A stretch of 47,382 nt of DNA from Candidatus Phelpsiimicrobium noxiivivens. Its GTDB lineage: Bacteria; Omnitrophota; Gorgyraeia; Velamenicoccales; Velamenicoccaceae. Made by a program: the position numbers and the translations under genes. Where the stretch lies: contig MNVR01000029.1 of NCBI GenBank assembly GCA_001873995.1, positions 1 through 47,382 on the forward strand, given 5' to 3'. Positions within the stretch are counted from its first letter, which is position 1. Every line of letters begins with the position of its first letter. This document shows, one piece after another, positions 18,428 through 26,049 of the stretch. The notes beneath the pieces were generated by a model. The model worked only from the letters and a program-made list of their open reading frames with translations. It ran no database searches and was not told the origin of the DNA.

Positions 18428-18454
18428 TTAGCACTCCTATGACACGAGTGCTAA
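18428..18454. promoter_or_regulatory. CIRCE operator (HrcA binding site)
   Basis: TTAGCACTC, nine bases, then GAGTGCTAA: a perfect match to the controlling inverted repeat of chaperone expression. It begins at the end of the -10 box and covers the transcription start of groES-groEL, so HrcA would block transcription there and release it on heat stress. hrcA itself is not in the window. Confidence 0.97.
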
Positions 18455-18482
18455 TTCTAAAATAATATGAAAAATTTGTCAA
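18454..18482 (-). promoter_or_regulatory. Sigma70 promoter of groES-groEL
   Basis: A consensus TTGACA (18482-18477) and TAGAAT (18459-18454) with a 17-base spacer on the minus strand. CIRCE follows directly, which is the typical arrangement of HrcA-controlled vegetative promoters. Confidence 0.9.
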
Positions 18483-18546
18483 GCACTTTTTTTAATAGGG
18501 TCCAACCCTTGTTAGGCTCTGTGAATGTTAAAGACCGAGCTTTGAT

Positions 18547-19320
18547 CTATCTCATGACGGACTGGCTCTTAAATATGAGCCCGAGGCCTTTTAGTATGAG
18601 GAAGTCTTCTGTCACGGTAGGGTAGGTTAAATAGGGCCTGATCAACTCAGCGTCTCCTCCTGTTGTAATGATCTTAAAACCTTTGCACTCTTTTGCCAAA
18701 AGCTTTTTTATAATGTACTCACACATACCAGCTACTCCGAAAACAATGCCTGCCCTGATGCTCGAAACCGTATCTTTACCGATAGTTTCAATAGGTTTTG
18801 AAAGCTCCACATAAGGCAGCAACGCTGTCTTTTTATGCAGGGATTCCTGCATTAATTTCAGGCCCGGGCAAATAAGGCCCCCCATGTATTCTGATCTTTT
18901 TGACACTATATCAAATGTTATGGCTGTCCCGAAATCAACAATTATTATACCAGCTCCAAACATCTTCAAACCCGCGTACGCGTTCACAAGCCTGTCCTGG
19001 CCGACCTGACCGGGTATACGATACCTATTTATAATAGGCACTGCCACGCCATCACCAATGACGGTTACATTTTTTTTAAAAAAACAGCTAAATACAGATA
19101 CTATGTTCTTAGTTATAGACGGGACAACGCTGCAGGCATATACGGCTTCAATGTTTTTTTCCTGAGCGAGGATATCCCCAAATTTTAATCTTAACGCGGC
19201 AATAGCCTTATTTCTTGATCGTAGCAGGGTTGTAGGAAATTTCGCTGAACGCAAAACTAAAGGATCCTTTAGGGCGCCGACTGTCACATTTGTATTTCCT
19301 ACGTCTACGGCAATTAACAT
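18547..19320 (-). CDS. coaX: Type III pantothenate kinase
   Basis: CoaX phosphorylates pantothenate, the first step of CoA synthesis from vitamin B5. The 257-residue protein has the ASKHA-fold markers: the phosphate-1 loop MLIAVDVGNTNVTVG, the PGQVGQDRLVNAYAG segment, the VDFGTAITFDIVS motif, the GGLICPGLKLM segment and ITTGGDAELI near the C terminus. Type III enzymes need a monovalent cation and are usually not inhibited by CoA. Directly upstream lies copy B of the hairpin module. birA-coaX adjacency is common because the two genes are often an operon or even fused. Confidence 0.93.
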   Translation of the reverse strand: MLIAVDVGNTNVTVGALKDPLVLRSAKFPTTLLRSRNKAIAALRLKFGDILAQEKNIEAVYACSVVPSITKNIVSVFSCFFKKNVTVIGDGVAVPIINRYRIPGQVGQDRLVNAYAGLKMFGAGIIIVDFGTAITFDIVSKRSEYMGGLICPGLKLMQESLHKKTALLPYVELSKPIETIGKDTVSSIRAGIVFGVAGMCEYIIKKLLAKECKGFKIITTGGDAELIRPYLTYPTVTEDFLILKGLGLIFKSQSVMR

Positions 19321-19331
19321 ATAATTTCCGG

Positions 19332-19381
19332 GTTAGACCCGGCCCTTAATGGAATGGGGCCGGTCTATACTTTCTGTATTA
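19332..19381 (-). repeat. Dispersed hairpin module, copy B
   Basis: This 50-bp element matches the one at 364-413 in 45 of 50 positions. It runs from the birA stop codon (its last three bases) to 11 bases before the coaX start. The stem pair at element positions 10 and 30 is G-C here and T-A in copy A. The bases between element and ATG are also similar in both copies (AAC-n-GGAAAT...ATATG). Confidence 0.75.
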
Positions 19382-20173
19382 CAACTTCGTTAGGTGCCCT
19401 GAGGATATTTTTTCCAAAAATCCGTTGTCACGCCTAATTATCAAACTTCCGTTTTCGCCAAAATCAACCGCGTACCCTTCAACTTCCCTGTCTTCCCAGC
19501 TCACCTTCACGCGGCCGCCAAGAATAATCCCTGAATATTCTTTTACCTTTTGAATGATATCCCAGAATCTATGGCGCAAGAGAAGCGCGTAAAAATGATC
19601 TATCTGCTTTATAATTATATGCGATAGATCCGCAATGTCAAACTCTCTTCCATTAGCCTCTTTTAACGAGATCGCGTCCTTAGGCAGATCGCCCTTGGCC
19701 ATATTTACGTTCAACCCTACTCCGGCCACGATATAGTCTATCCTATCTTCAAGAAGGCTTAACTCCGTCAAAATACCGCAGACTTTTTTTTCGCCTATCA
19801 AGATATCATTGGGCCATTTTATCGTGACATCCGCGACATGCATCCCTGTTAAAGCTGTTGCCACGGCTAGGGCCATGGTCAATGTGACGCGCGAAGCTTG
19901 ATCTACCGGCATATCCGGACGCAGAATAAAAGAAAAATACAAGCCTTTTCCATACGGTGATACCCATGACTTCCCCAAGCGCCCTTTCCCCTGGGTCTGC
20001 CCCTTAGCAAAGATAACGCTCCCCTCGGGCTCATTGTTACGCGCCAAAAAATGAGCCAGGTCATTTGTTGAAGTAACAAGATCATAGGCGTATATCTTTA
20101 AACCTACGAACTTTGTACCTAAATTTGCCTTACTTTCCTGTTTTTTAAATACTCTGGTTATGCCGTCGTCCAT
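19379..20173 (-). CDS. birA: Biotin--[acetyl-CoA carboxylase] ligase, monofunctional
   Basis: BirA activates biotin as biotinyl-AMP and attaches it to the biotin carrier protein. The 264-residue protein contains the catalytic motif GKGRLGKSWVSP with the conserved GRGRxGR-like loop, then GLYFSFILRP, the KWPNDILIGEKKVCGIL lysine region and GVGLNVN. It lacks the N-terminal winged-helix domain of E. coli BirA, so it should act as enzyme only and not as a biotin repressor. The small C-terminal SH3-like domain (GGRVKVSWEDREVEGYAVD) is present. It lies between uvrB and coaX. Confidence 0.93.
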   Translation of the reverse strand: MDDGITRVFKKQESKANLGTKFVGLKIYAYDLVTSTNDLAHFLARNNEPEGSVIFAKGQTQGKGRLGKSWVSPYGKGLYFSFILRPDMPVDQASRVTLTMALAVATALTGMHVADVTIKWPNDILIGEKKVCGILTELSLLEDRIDYIVAGVGLNVNMAKGDLPKDAISLKEANGREFDIADLSHIIIKQIDHFYALLLRHRFWDIIQKVKEYSGIILGGRVKVSWEDREVEGYAVDFGENGSLIIRRDNGFLEKISSGHLTKL

Positions 20174-20180
20174 TATTCAG

Positions 20181-20201
20181 TTTATAGTTTATAGTAAATA
20201 G
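20181..20201. repeat. Heptamer repeat between uvrB and birA
   Basis: TTTATAG, TTTATAG, TAAATAG: three units of 7 bp fill much of the 39-bp gap upstream of the uvrB stop. It belongs to the same period class as the arrays inside valS and after guaA. Confidence 0.55.
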
Positions 20202-20212
20202 TTATTACAAAT

Positions 20213-22198
20213 CTAAACAAAGTCAGCCTTTTTTACAGACTTAAGACGCTTTATCTCATCGCGCAGATCGGCTGCTTCTTCAAATTTCAGATTAAGCGCC
20301 GCGAGTTCCATATCATGCTGCAGGAGTGAAATAAGCGAATCAAATTCAAATTCATCTTTATTTTGACCCGAAAGCCTGGCAAGATATGTTTTTGCCTTAT
20401 CTTCATCTTTAAGGCTTTCCGAGATCTCTTTTTTGATAGTCGTGGAAGTTATATGATGTTTAATATTATACTCCAGTTGTATATTTCTGCGGCGGTTACC
20501 TTCATTTATCGCAATTCGCATTGAAGGCGTAACAGTATCCGCGTACATAACTACCTGGCCGTTGATATTGCGGGCCGCTCTGCCAGAAAGCTGAATAAGA
20601 GAAACCGCGGAACGCAAAAAGCCTTCTTTATCAGCATCTAAAATAGCAACCAGCGAAACCTCAGGCAGGTCCAGGCCTTCACGCAAAAGATTAACGCCTA
20701 CAAGGCAATCGAAATCTCTCTTCCGCAATTGCCTTAAGATCTCAATACGCTCAATGGTCACAATATCAGAATGAAGATAACGGACGCGCAGCCCTTTTTC
20801 TTCAAAATACTGGCTTAGGTCTTCAGCCATTTTTTTAGTAAGTGTGGTTACCAGGACGCGCTCATTTTTTTTGGCGCGCTCGCGTATAAGCTTTTCCAGG
20901 TCTTCTATTTGTCCTTCAGTTTTTTTTACTATTGTCTCCGGATCCGGTATTCCAGTGGGCCTGATGACCTGCTCGGCGCTAATGCCGCATGACTTCTTAA
21001 TCTCATATTGGCTTGGTGTCGCGGAAACAAAGACCTCTTGCCTGACCATTGTTTCAAACTCTTCAAACTTCAGAGGCCTGTTGTCAAGGCAAGACGGCAG
21101 CCTGAATCCGAAGTCCACTAAGACTTCCTTACGCGCCTTATCCCCCTCATACATTCCGCGGATCTGCGGAATTGTCACGTGGCTCTCATCAACAAATACC
21201 AGGAAGTCCTCCTTAAAATAGTCCAAAAGGCAAGACGGCCTTGAACCCTGGGCGCGAAAAGACAAATGCCTTGAATAATTCTCTATGCCATGGCAATAAC
21301 CGACCTCTCTTATCATCTCCATGTCATATTTAGTGCGCTGTTCCAATCGCTGCGCCTGCAAAAGCTTATTTTGACTCCTTAATTCCCGCAGCCTATCATC
21401 CATTTCAATTAATATAGCATTGCTTGCCGCCTCTATAGCATCCTGAGAAACAATATAGTGCTTGGCAGGATAAATACCTATCTTTTCAAGGTCACAAAGC
21501 TTTTTACCTGAAACAGGGTCTATTTCATAGATCTTGGCGATCTTGTCAAAGATAAGCTCCAGCCTGACAGCTTTTTGTGAATAAGCCGGAAAGATATCAA
21601 CCACGTCGCCTTTTACCCTTACTTTGCCTCTTGTAAATTCAATATCATTACGTTCATACTGTATGCCTATAAGCTTTTTTATAACATCATTGCGGCTTAC
21701 AGTCTGGCCGATCTCTAAAAATACCATAAACTCCGCGTAATCCTTCGGGCTTCCCAAATTATAAATGCAAGAAACAGACGCAACTATAAGTGTATCCGGA
21801 CGCGACAAAAGCGAAGTAGTTGAAGACAACCTCAGGCGGTCAAGACGGTCATTTACAGAAGAATCTTTTTCAATATATGTGTCTGTTGCAGGGATATACG
21901 CTTCAGGCTGATAATAATCGTAATAGCTGACAAAATACTCAACGGCATTCTCAGGAAAGAACTCCTTGAACTCAAAATAGAGCTGCGCGGCCAGGGTCTT
22001 ATTGTGGGAAATAACGAGTGTTGGCTTATTTATTTTCTCTATGACGTTCGCCATGGTGAACGTCTTGCCAGAGCCCGTAACTCCCAAAAGTGTCTGATAC
22101 TTCTTTTTGCCAAAAGTTAGGCCCGCCGCCAGCTTCTTTATGGCTTGCGCCTGATCACCAGCAGTCTTAAATTTGCTTTTAAGTTTAAATTTCGGCAT
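20213..22198 (-). CDS. uvrB: Excinuclease ABC subunit UvrB
   Basis: UvrB verifies DNA damage delivered by UvrA and recruits UvrC in nucleotide excision repair. The 661-residue protein is full-length. It shows the helicase Walker A (LLGVTGSGKTFTMANVI), the beta-hairpin region YYDYYQPEAYIPATDTYIEKD that clamps DNA, the DESHVTIPQI Walker B motif, and RAARN of motif VI. The C-terminal UVR motif that binds UvrC is present (LKFEEAADLRDEIKRLK). The stop codon is TAG, which matters for judging the amber codon in the two-CW gene. The gene has its own upstream gap of about 240 bp. Confidence 0.97.
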   Translation of the reverse strand: MPKFKLKSKFKTAGDQAQAIKKLAAGLTFGKKKYQTLLGVTGSGKTFTMANVIEKINKPTLVISHNKTLAAQLYFEFKEFFPENAVEYFVSYYDYYQPEAYIPATDTYIEKDSSVNDRLDRLRLSSTTSLLSRPDTLIVASVSCIYNLGSPKDYAEFMVFLEIGQTVSRNDVIKKLIGIQYERNDIEFTRGKVRVKGDVVDIFPAYSQKAVRLELIFDKIAKIYEIDPVSGKKLCDLEKIGIYPAKHYIVSQDAIEAASNAILIEMDDRLRELRSQNKLLQAQRLEQRTKYDMEMIREVGYCHGIENYSRHLSFRAQGSRPSCLLDYFKEDFLVFVDESHVTIPQIRGMYEGDKARKEVLVDFGFRLPSCLDNRPLKFEEFETMVRQEVFVSATPSQYEIKKSCGISAEQVIRPTGIPDPETIVKKTEGQIEDLEKLIRERAKKNERVLVTTLTKKMAEDLSQYFEEKGLRVRYLHSDIVTIERIEILRQLRKRDFDCLVGVNLLREGLDLPEVSLVAILDADKEGFLRSAVSLIQLSGRAARNINGQVVMYADTVTPSMRIAINEGNRRRNIQLEYNIKHHITSTTIKKEISESLKDEDKAKTYLARLSGQNKDEFEFDSLISLLQHDMELAALNLKFEEAADLRDEIKRLKSVKKADFV

Positions 22199-22270
22199 GT
22201 GTGTTATACAATAAATCTGTCCTTTTTCTCGCTCCTAGTCGATTTCTTCACACCAAAGATCATTCGCAAG

Positions 22271-22389
22271 AAATTTTTTGGCACTTCGCTTCCGCTCAGG
22301 TTGGCAAGGGATTACGGTGAGGGTGTAGCGACAATCTTTCATGGAACGTAACACCCGAGACGTAAACCGCAGCCAACGGCAAAAAATTT
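22271..22389. repeat. Imperfect inverted-repeat element upstream of uvrB
   Basis: The 238-bp gap between nadC and uvrB holds a 119-bp imperfect palindrome. AAATTTTTTG (22271-22280) pairs with CAAAAAATTT (22380-22389), and further in TTACGG-n-GGGTGT pairs with ACACCC-n-CGTAA (about 11 of 15 positions). It carries no ORF. The rest of the gap holds a heptamer run (22424-22447) and about 70 bp before the uvrB start in which I see no clear signal. Confidence 0.55.
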
Positions 22390-22423
22390 AGTCTGCGGCA
22401 GGAACCCGTGCTGCGATATATAT

Positions 22424-22447
22424 CTATAATCTATAACTATCGGCTAT
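22424..22447. repeat. Degenerate heptamers at the nadC stop
   Basis: CTATAAT, CTATAAC, TATCGGC, TATAG-: 7-bp-period units run across the nadC TAG stop codon and into its last codons. They resemble the TTTATAG units at 20181. Confidence 0.45.
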
Positions 22448-23303
22448 AGACTTTCGTGATCTCAAGCGACAGATCCAAAGCGCGGCTGGAATGAGTGAGC
22501 GAACCCAATGAAATAAAATCAACGCCTTTTATAGCGTATCGTGAGATATTCTCTAAAGCAATACCGCCTGAAAGCTCAATAAAAGGCCTATTAGCCTTTT
22601 TGGGGAACAACCGCGCAAGCAAGCGCACTGCCTGCCTTACTTCTTTCGGCAAAAAATTATCCAACATTATACTATTTGGGCCATAATCAAGCGCTTTCTT
22701 TAATTCCGATAGATCCTCTACTTCGATCTCAAATGAAACATCACCCTTGCGTTTAGCAAGCACGTCTAACCCACAGGTATCTTTTAAAATAAAAATATGA
22801 TTATCTTTAACAAGATACTGCCCAGAAAGACTGAAGCGATGGTTCATGCCTCCGCCCATGATCACCGCGTATTTTTCAAACGCGCGGTAAAGGGGTGTTG
22901 TCTTTCGCGTATCAAGTATTTGTATGCCCATTGAGCGCACCTTCAATACAGCCCTGCGCGTATCCGAGGCTATGCCTGAAAGATAAGAAAGAAAATTCAA
23001 CGCCACTCTTTCACAGGATAGGATGGAACGCGCCTTGCCCTTCAAAAAAACTAAAGCCTCGCCTCTCGCTACAGAGCCGCCGTCATTCTTTTGCGCCTTA
23101 AAAAATATGTTTTTGTCAAAAGTTTTAAAGACCTCACGGGCGACAGACACCCCACAGGCTACTCCAGCTTCTTTCGCTATTATACGGGCTTCTACTCTGG
23201 CGTCTTTCGGGATAAATGACAAGGTAGTAATATCATTAAATACCGCGTCTTCTTCCAACGCCTGCCTGACAAACCCTTTTACACTGTTCTTACGCAAAGG
23301 CAT
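22437..23303 (-). CDS. nadC: Nicotinate-nucleotide pyrophosphorylase (quinolinate PRTase)
   Basis: NadC converts quinolinate and PRPP to nicotinate mononucleotide in de novo NAD synthesis. The 288-residue protein has the type II PRTase signature ILDTRKTTPLYRAFEKYAV, then GGGMNHRFSLSGQYLVKDNHI, the EIEVEDLSELKKAL segment, DNFLPKEVRQAV and the C-terminal SGGIALENI and GVDFISLGSLTHS. The gene overlaps valS by 14 bases. It ends with TAG. nadA and nadB are not in the window. Confidence 0.94.
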   Translation of the reverse strand: MPLRKNSVKGFVRQALEEDAVFNDITTLSFIPKDARVEARIIAKEAGVACGVSVAREVFKTFDKNIFFKAQKNDGGSVARGEALVFLKGKARSILSCERVALNFLSYLSGIASDTRRAVLKVRSMGIQILDTRKTTPLYRAFEKYAVIMGGGMNHRFSLSGQYLVKDNHIFILKDTCGLDVLAKRKGDVSFEIEVEDLSELKKALDYGPNSIMLDNFLPKEVRQAVRLLARLFPKKANRPFIELSGGIALENISRYAIKGVDFISLGSLTHSSRALDLSLEITKVYSR

Positions 23304-26049
23304 CTCTTACCTCATTTAAACGCTTTATGCTTCCGCTGAGTTCAATAACACGTTTGCGCTCGCGCTCAACTACGGCCTCCGGCGCTTTTTTAATAAACTC
23401 TTTATTAGCCAGCATTGTCTCTTTAGAATGTTTTTGTTTAATAAGATCTGCTAACTGTTTATCTATTTTGACCTTCTCTTTTTCAGCGTCTGCCAAACTT
23501 TCAAGCAAAAGATAAAGGTGCGTATCTTTATCAACCAAAGCGCTTAAACTGTTTTTAACCTGCCCTACTTGAGTTGTCACTTCCAGCTCAGAGATATTGG
23601 CAAGGCGCTTGACCAAAGCCAAGACGCTTTCAAACTGTTTTTTCTTTTTAGTCGTTGTAGAAAGACGGACACGCGCGGAAGTCTGAGGCAGGATATTCAA
23701 CTCCGCGCGCAGGTTCCTCAAAGAAAATACCGTAGAAAATACAAGTTGCATAACCACGATAGCGATCTTATCATCAAACTCTTTTTTTACAACGGGCCAA
23801 TTACCGACTGCCAAAGCCTGAGGTTTTTCACCAGGAAGATTTGAGTATATCTCATCTGTAATAAACGGCATAAAAGGCGAAAGTAGTAAAAGCGACTGCT
23901 TTAAGCAATATAATAGGCATTCCTTGGTATTCTTGTCATCTATTGAGAACTTCGCTATCTCAACATACCAGTCGCAAAACTTGTGCCAAAAGAAATCATA
24001 CGCTACATTTAGCGCCTCATTGAATTTAAGCGAATCAATGGACTTTGTGACTTTTTTTATGGCATCGTTAAGGCTGGCCAAGATCCAGGCATCCTGCGTT
24101 TTTAAATTATTAATGTCAATTTCAGCTCCGATAGGACCGTCTTTTATATTCATCATTATAAAACGCGACGCGTTCCAGATCTTATTCGCGAAGTTCCTGC
24201 CCTGCTCAAACCTCTCAGCGGATAAATAAATGTCTGAGCCGCTGGCAGCAGTACTTATAAGGCTGAACCTTAGAGCATCTGTTCCATACTGTTCTATGAT
24301 CTTTAAAGGGTCAATGCTGTTGCCCAAAGACTTAGACATCTTCTTGCCTTCTTCATCACGAACTGTACCATGTATATAAACATTACTGAAAGGCTTCTCG
24401 CCCATAAACTCATAGCCTGCCATTATCATGCGCGCGACCCAAAAGAAAATTATCTCAGGCGCCGTGACTAAGACTGATGTCGGATAGAAGTACTTTAATT
24501 CTTTTTTCTTTTCTTCCGTCTTCTGTCTTCCGTCTTCTGTCTTCTGTTCTCCAAACGGCCATCCGAACGTCGCGAAAGGCCACAACCATGATGAAAACCA
24601 AGTATCCAACACATCAGGGTCCTGCTCTAGGTCCGTATTTCCACAATGAGGGCATTTATCAGGCTTGACCCGAGAAACGATCACACCATTACCTTCATTT
24701 TGTTCCCCGCTTAAACATACTTTACAATAGTAGACGGGGAGCCTATGTCCCCACCATATTTGGCGCGAAATACACCAATCCCTTATATTCTCCATCCAAT
24801 TCAGATATACCTTTGTCCAGCGTTTTGGCGTGAATTTTATCGTCCCATTTTTAACCGCTTCCAATGCGGGTTTGGAAAGAGGTTTCATTTTGACGAACCA
24901 CTGTTTGGAAAGATATGGTTCAACAATAGTATGACAACGGTAACAATGCCCCACAGCGTGCCTGTGCTCTTCTATCTTTACAAGTAGATTCCGCTCTTTC
25001 AAATCCTCTAAAATAGCCTTTCTGGCCTCAAAGCGATCCATGCCTTCATATTTTCCGGCATTAGAATTTAAGACAGCATTAGGATGCATGATATTAATGA
25101 ACTCCAGATCGTGCTCTTTTCCCATGGCATAATCATTAGTATCATGGGCAGGAGTTACCTTGACCGCGCCTGTGCCGAATTCCTTGTCTATTGACCTATC
25201 AGCTATAATATTTATTTCCCGCTCAACAAGCGGCAAAATCAACGTCTTGCCTATCAATCCCTTATACCTTTTATCCGAGGGGTTAACAGCCACCGCCGTA
25301 TCGCCCAACATGGTCTCAGGCCTTGTTGTAGCCACAATTATATAGTTGATGGACGATGGACGATGGACGATGGACGATTTTAATCTTTTTTCTGGCGGCG
25401 TGGCGGCCTGGCGGCCTGGTGACACTTTTATTGGGTACTTTATGTAATACAGTTTCCCAGCTAGATCTTTGCGCGGCGCTTCTTCATCGGCAAGAGCTGT
25501 CTGGCAACGCGGGCACCAGTTAATGATATAATCTCCCTGATAGATCAGGCCCTTCTCATACAAACGGACGAAGACTTCTTTTACAGCTTCGGAATAACCC
25601 TCGTCCATGGTGAAACGTTCTCTGGGCCAATCACACGTAGCTCCCAGTTTCTTAAGCTGGTGAATAATAGTAGAGCCATAACTATTCTTCCAGTCCCAAA
25701 CGCGCTCTAAAAATTTTTCACGGCCTAAGTCCTGGCGCTTCAAACCATCTTTAGCGATCTGACGCTCTACAACATTCTGCGTGGCAATACCGGCGTGGTC
25801 CGTACCTGGCATCCACAAAGCCTCGTAGCCCTGCATCCTTTTAACGCGAATAAGGATATCCTGAATAGTATTGTTAAGGGCGTGACCCATGTGAAGGATA
25901 CCCGTCACATTAGGCGGAGGGATCACAATGGTAAAAGGTTTTTTATCTTTAGTAACAACGGCATGGAACAAAGGAACGCTCTGCCAGAATTCAAACCACT
26001 TCTTTTCTATCGCCTTTGGATCGTATTGGGAAGGAAGTTCCTGAGGCAT
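23290..26049 (-). CDS. valS: Valyl-tRNA synthetase with repeat-derived insertions
   Basis: ValRS charges tRNA-Val and edits threonine. It has the class I HIGH motif (PPPNVTGILHMGHALN), the CP1 editing domain (ATTRPETMLGDTAVAVNP) and KMSKSLGNSIDP, with a C-terminal coiled coil that clamps tRNA. Length is 919 residues. Two inserts look unlike the family: the stretch between YPIKVSPG and YIIVATTRPE, encoded by 8-bp and 7-bp tandem repeats, and QKTEDGRQKTEEKKKE before FYPTSVLVT, encoded by five CTTCTGT/CTTCCGT heptamers. Both keep the frame and lie in surface-loop positions relative to conserved motifs. valS ends inside nadC and starts at the cimA stop. Confidence 0.95.
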   Translation of the reverse strand: MPQELPSQYDPKAIEKKWFEFWQSVPLFHAVVTKDKKPFTIVIPPPNVTGILHMGHALNNTIQDILIRVKRMQGYEALWMPGTDHAGIATQNVVERQIAKDGLKRQDLGREKFLERVWDWKNSYGSTIIHQLKKLGATCDWPRERFTMDEGYSEAVKEVFVRLYEKGLIYQGDYIINWCPRCQTALADEEAPRKDLAGKLYYIKYPIKVSPGRQAATPPEKRLKSSIVHRPSSINYIIVATTRPETMLGDTAVAVNPSDKRYKGLIGKTLILPLVEREINIIADRSIDKEFGTGAVKVTPAHDTNDYAMGKEHDLEFINIMHPNAVLNSNAGKYEGMDRFEARKAILEDLKERNLLVKIEEHRHAVGHCYRCHTIVEPYLSKQWFVKMKPLSKPALEAVKNGTIKFTPKRWTKVYLNWMENIRDWCISRQIWWGHRLPVYYCKVCLSGEQNEGNGVIVSRVKPDKCPHCGNTDLEQDPDVLDTWFSSWLWPFATFGWPFGEQKTEDGRQKTEEKKKELKYFYPTSVLVTAPEIIFFWVARMIMAGYEFMGEKPFSNVYIHGTVRDEEGKKMSKSLGNSIDPLKIIEQYGTDALRFSLISTAASGSDIYLSAERFEQGRNFANKIWNASRFIMMNIKDGPIGAEIDINNLKTQDAWILASLNDAIKKVTKSIDSLKFNEALNVAYDFFWHKFCDWYVEIAKFSIDDKNTKECLLYCLKQSLLLLSPFMPFITDEIYSNLPGEKPQALAVGNWPVVKKEFDDKIAIVVMQLVFSTVFSLRNLRAELNILPQTSARVRLSTTTKKKKQFESVLALVKRLANISELEVTTQVGQVKNSLSALVDKDTHLYLLLESLADAEKEKVKIDKQLADLIKQKHSKETMLANKEFIKKAPEAVVERERKRVIELSGSIKRLNEVRDAFA
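24513..24547. repeat. In-frame heptamer array in valS (CTTCCGT/CTTCTGT)
   Basis: Five tandem heptamers (CTTCCGT, CTTCTGT, CTTCCGT, CTTCTGT, CTTCTGT on the plus strand) encode QKTEDGRQKTE on the minus strand. The residues lie between the FGWPFG region and the catalytic-domain strand FYPTSVLVTAPE of ValRS, where most homologues have only a short link. Confidence 0.85.
25348..25417. repeat. In-frame 7-bp and 8-bp tandem repeats in valS
   Basis: GATGGAC repeats four times plus GAT (25348-25378), followed after about 15 bases by GGCGGCGT, GGCGGCCT, GGCGGCCT (25394-25417). Together they encode about 25 residues (GRQAATPPEKRLKSSIVHRP-like, then SSIN) inserted just before the editing-domain motif VATTRPETMLG. 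The frame is maintained through both arrays. Confidence 0.85.

Noticed and set aside
24513-25417. Possible CRISPR or minisatellite array in valS
   Set aside because: Units are 7-8 bp without spacers and lie in a coding frame; no cas genes are present. They are described as tandem repeats.
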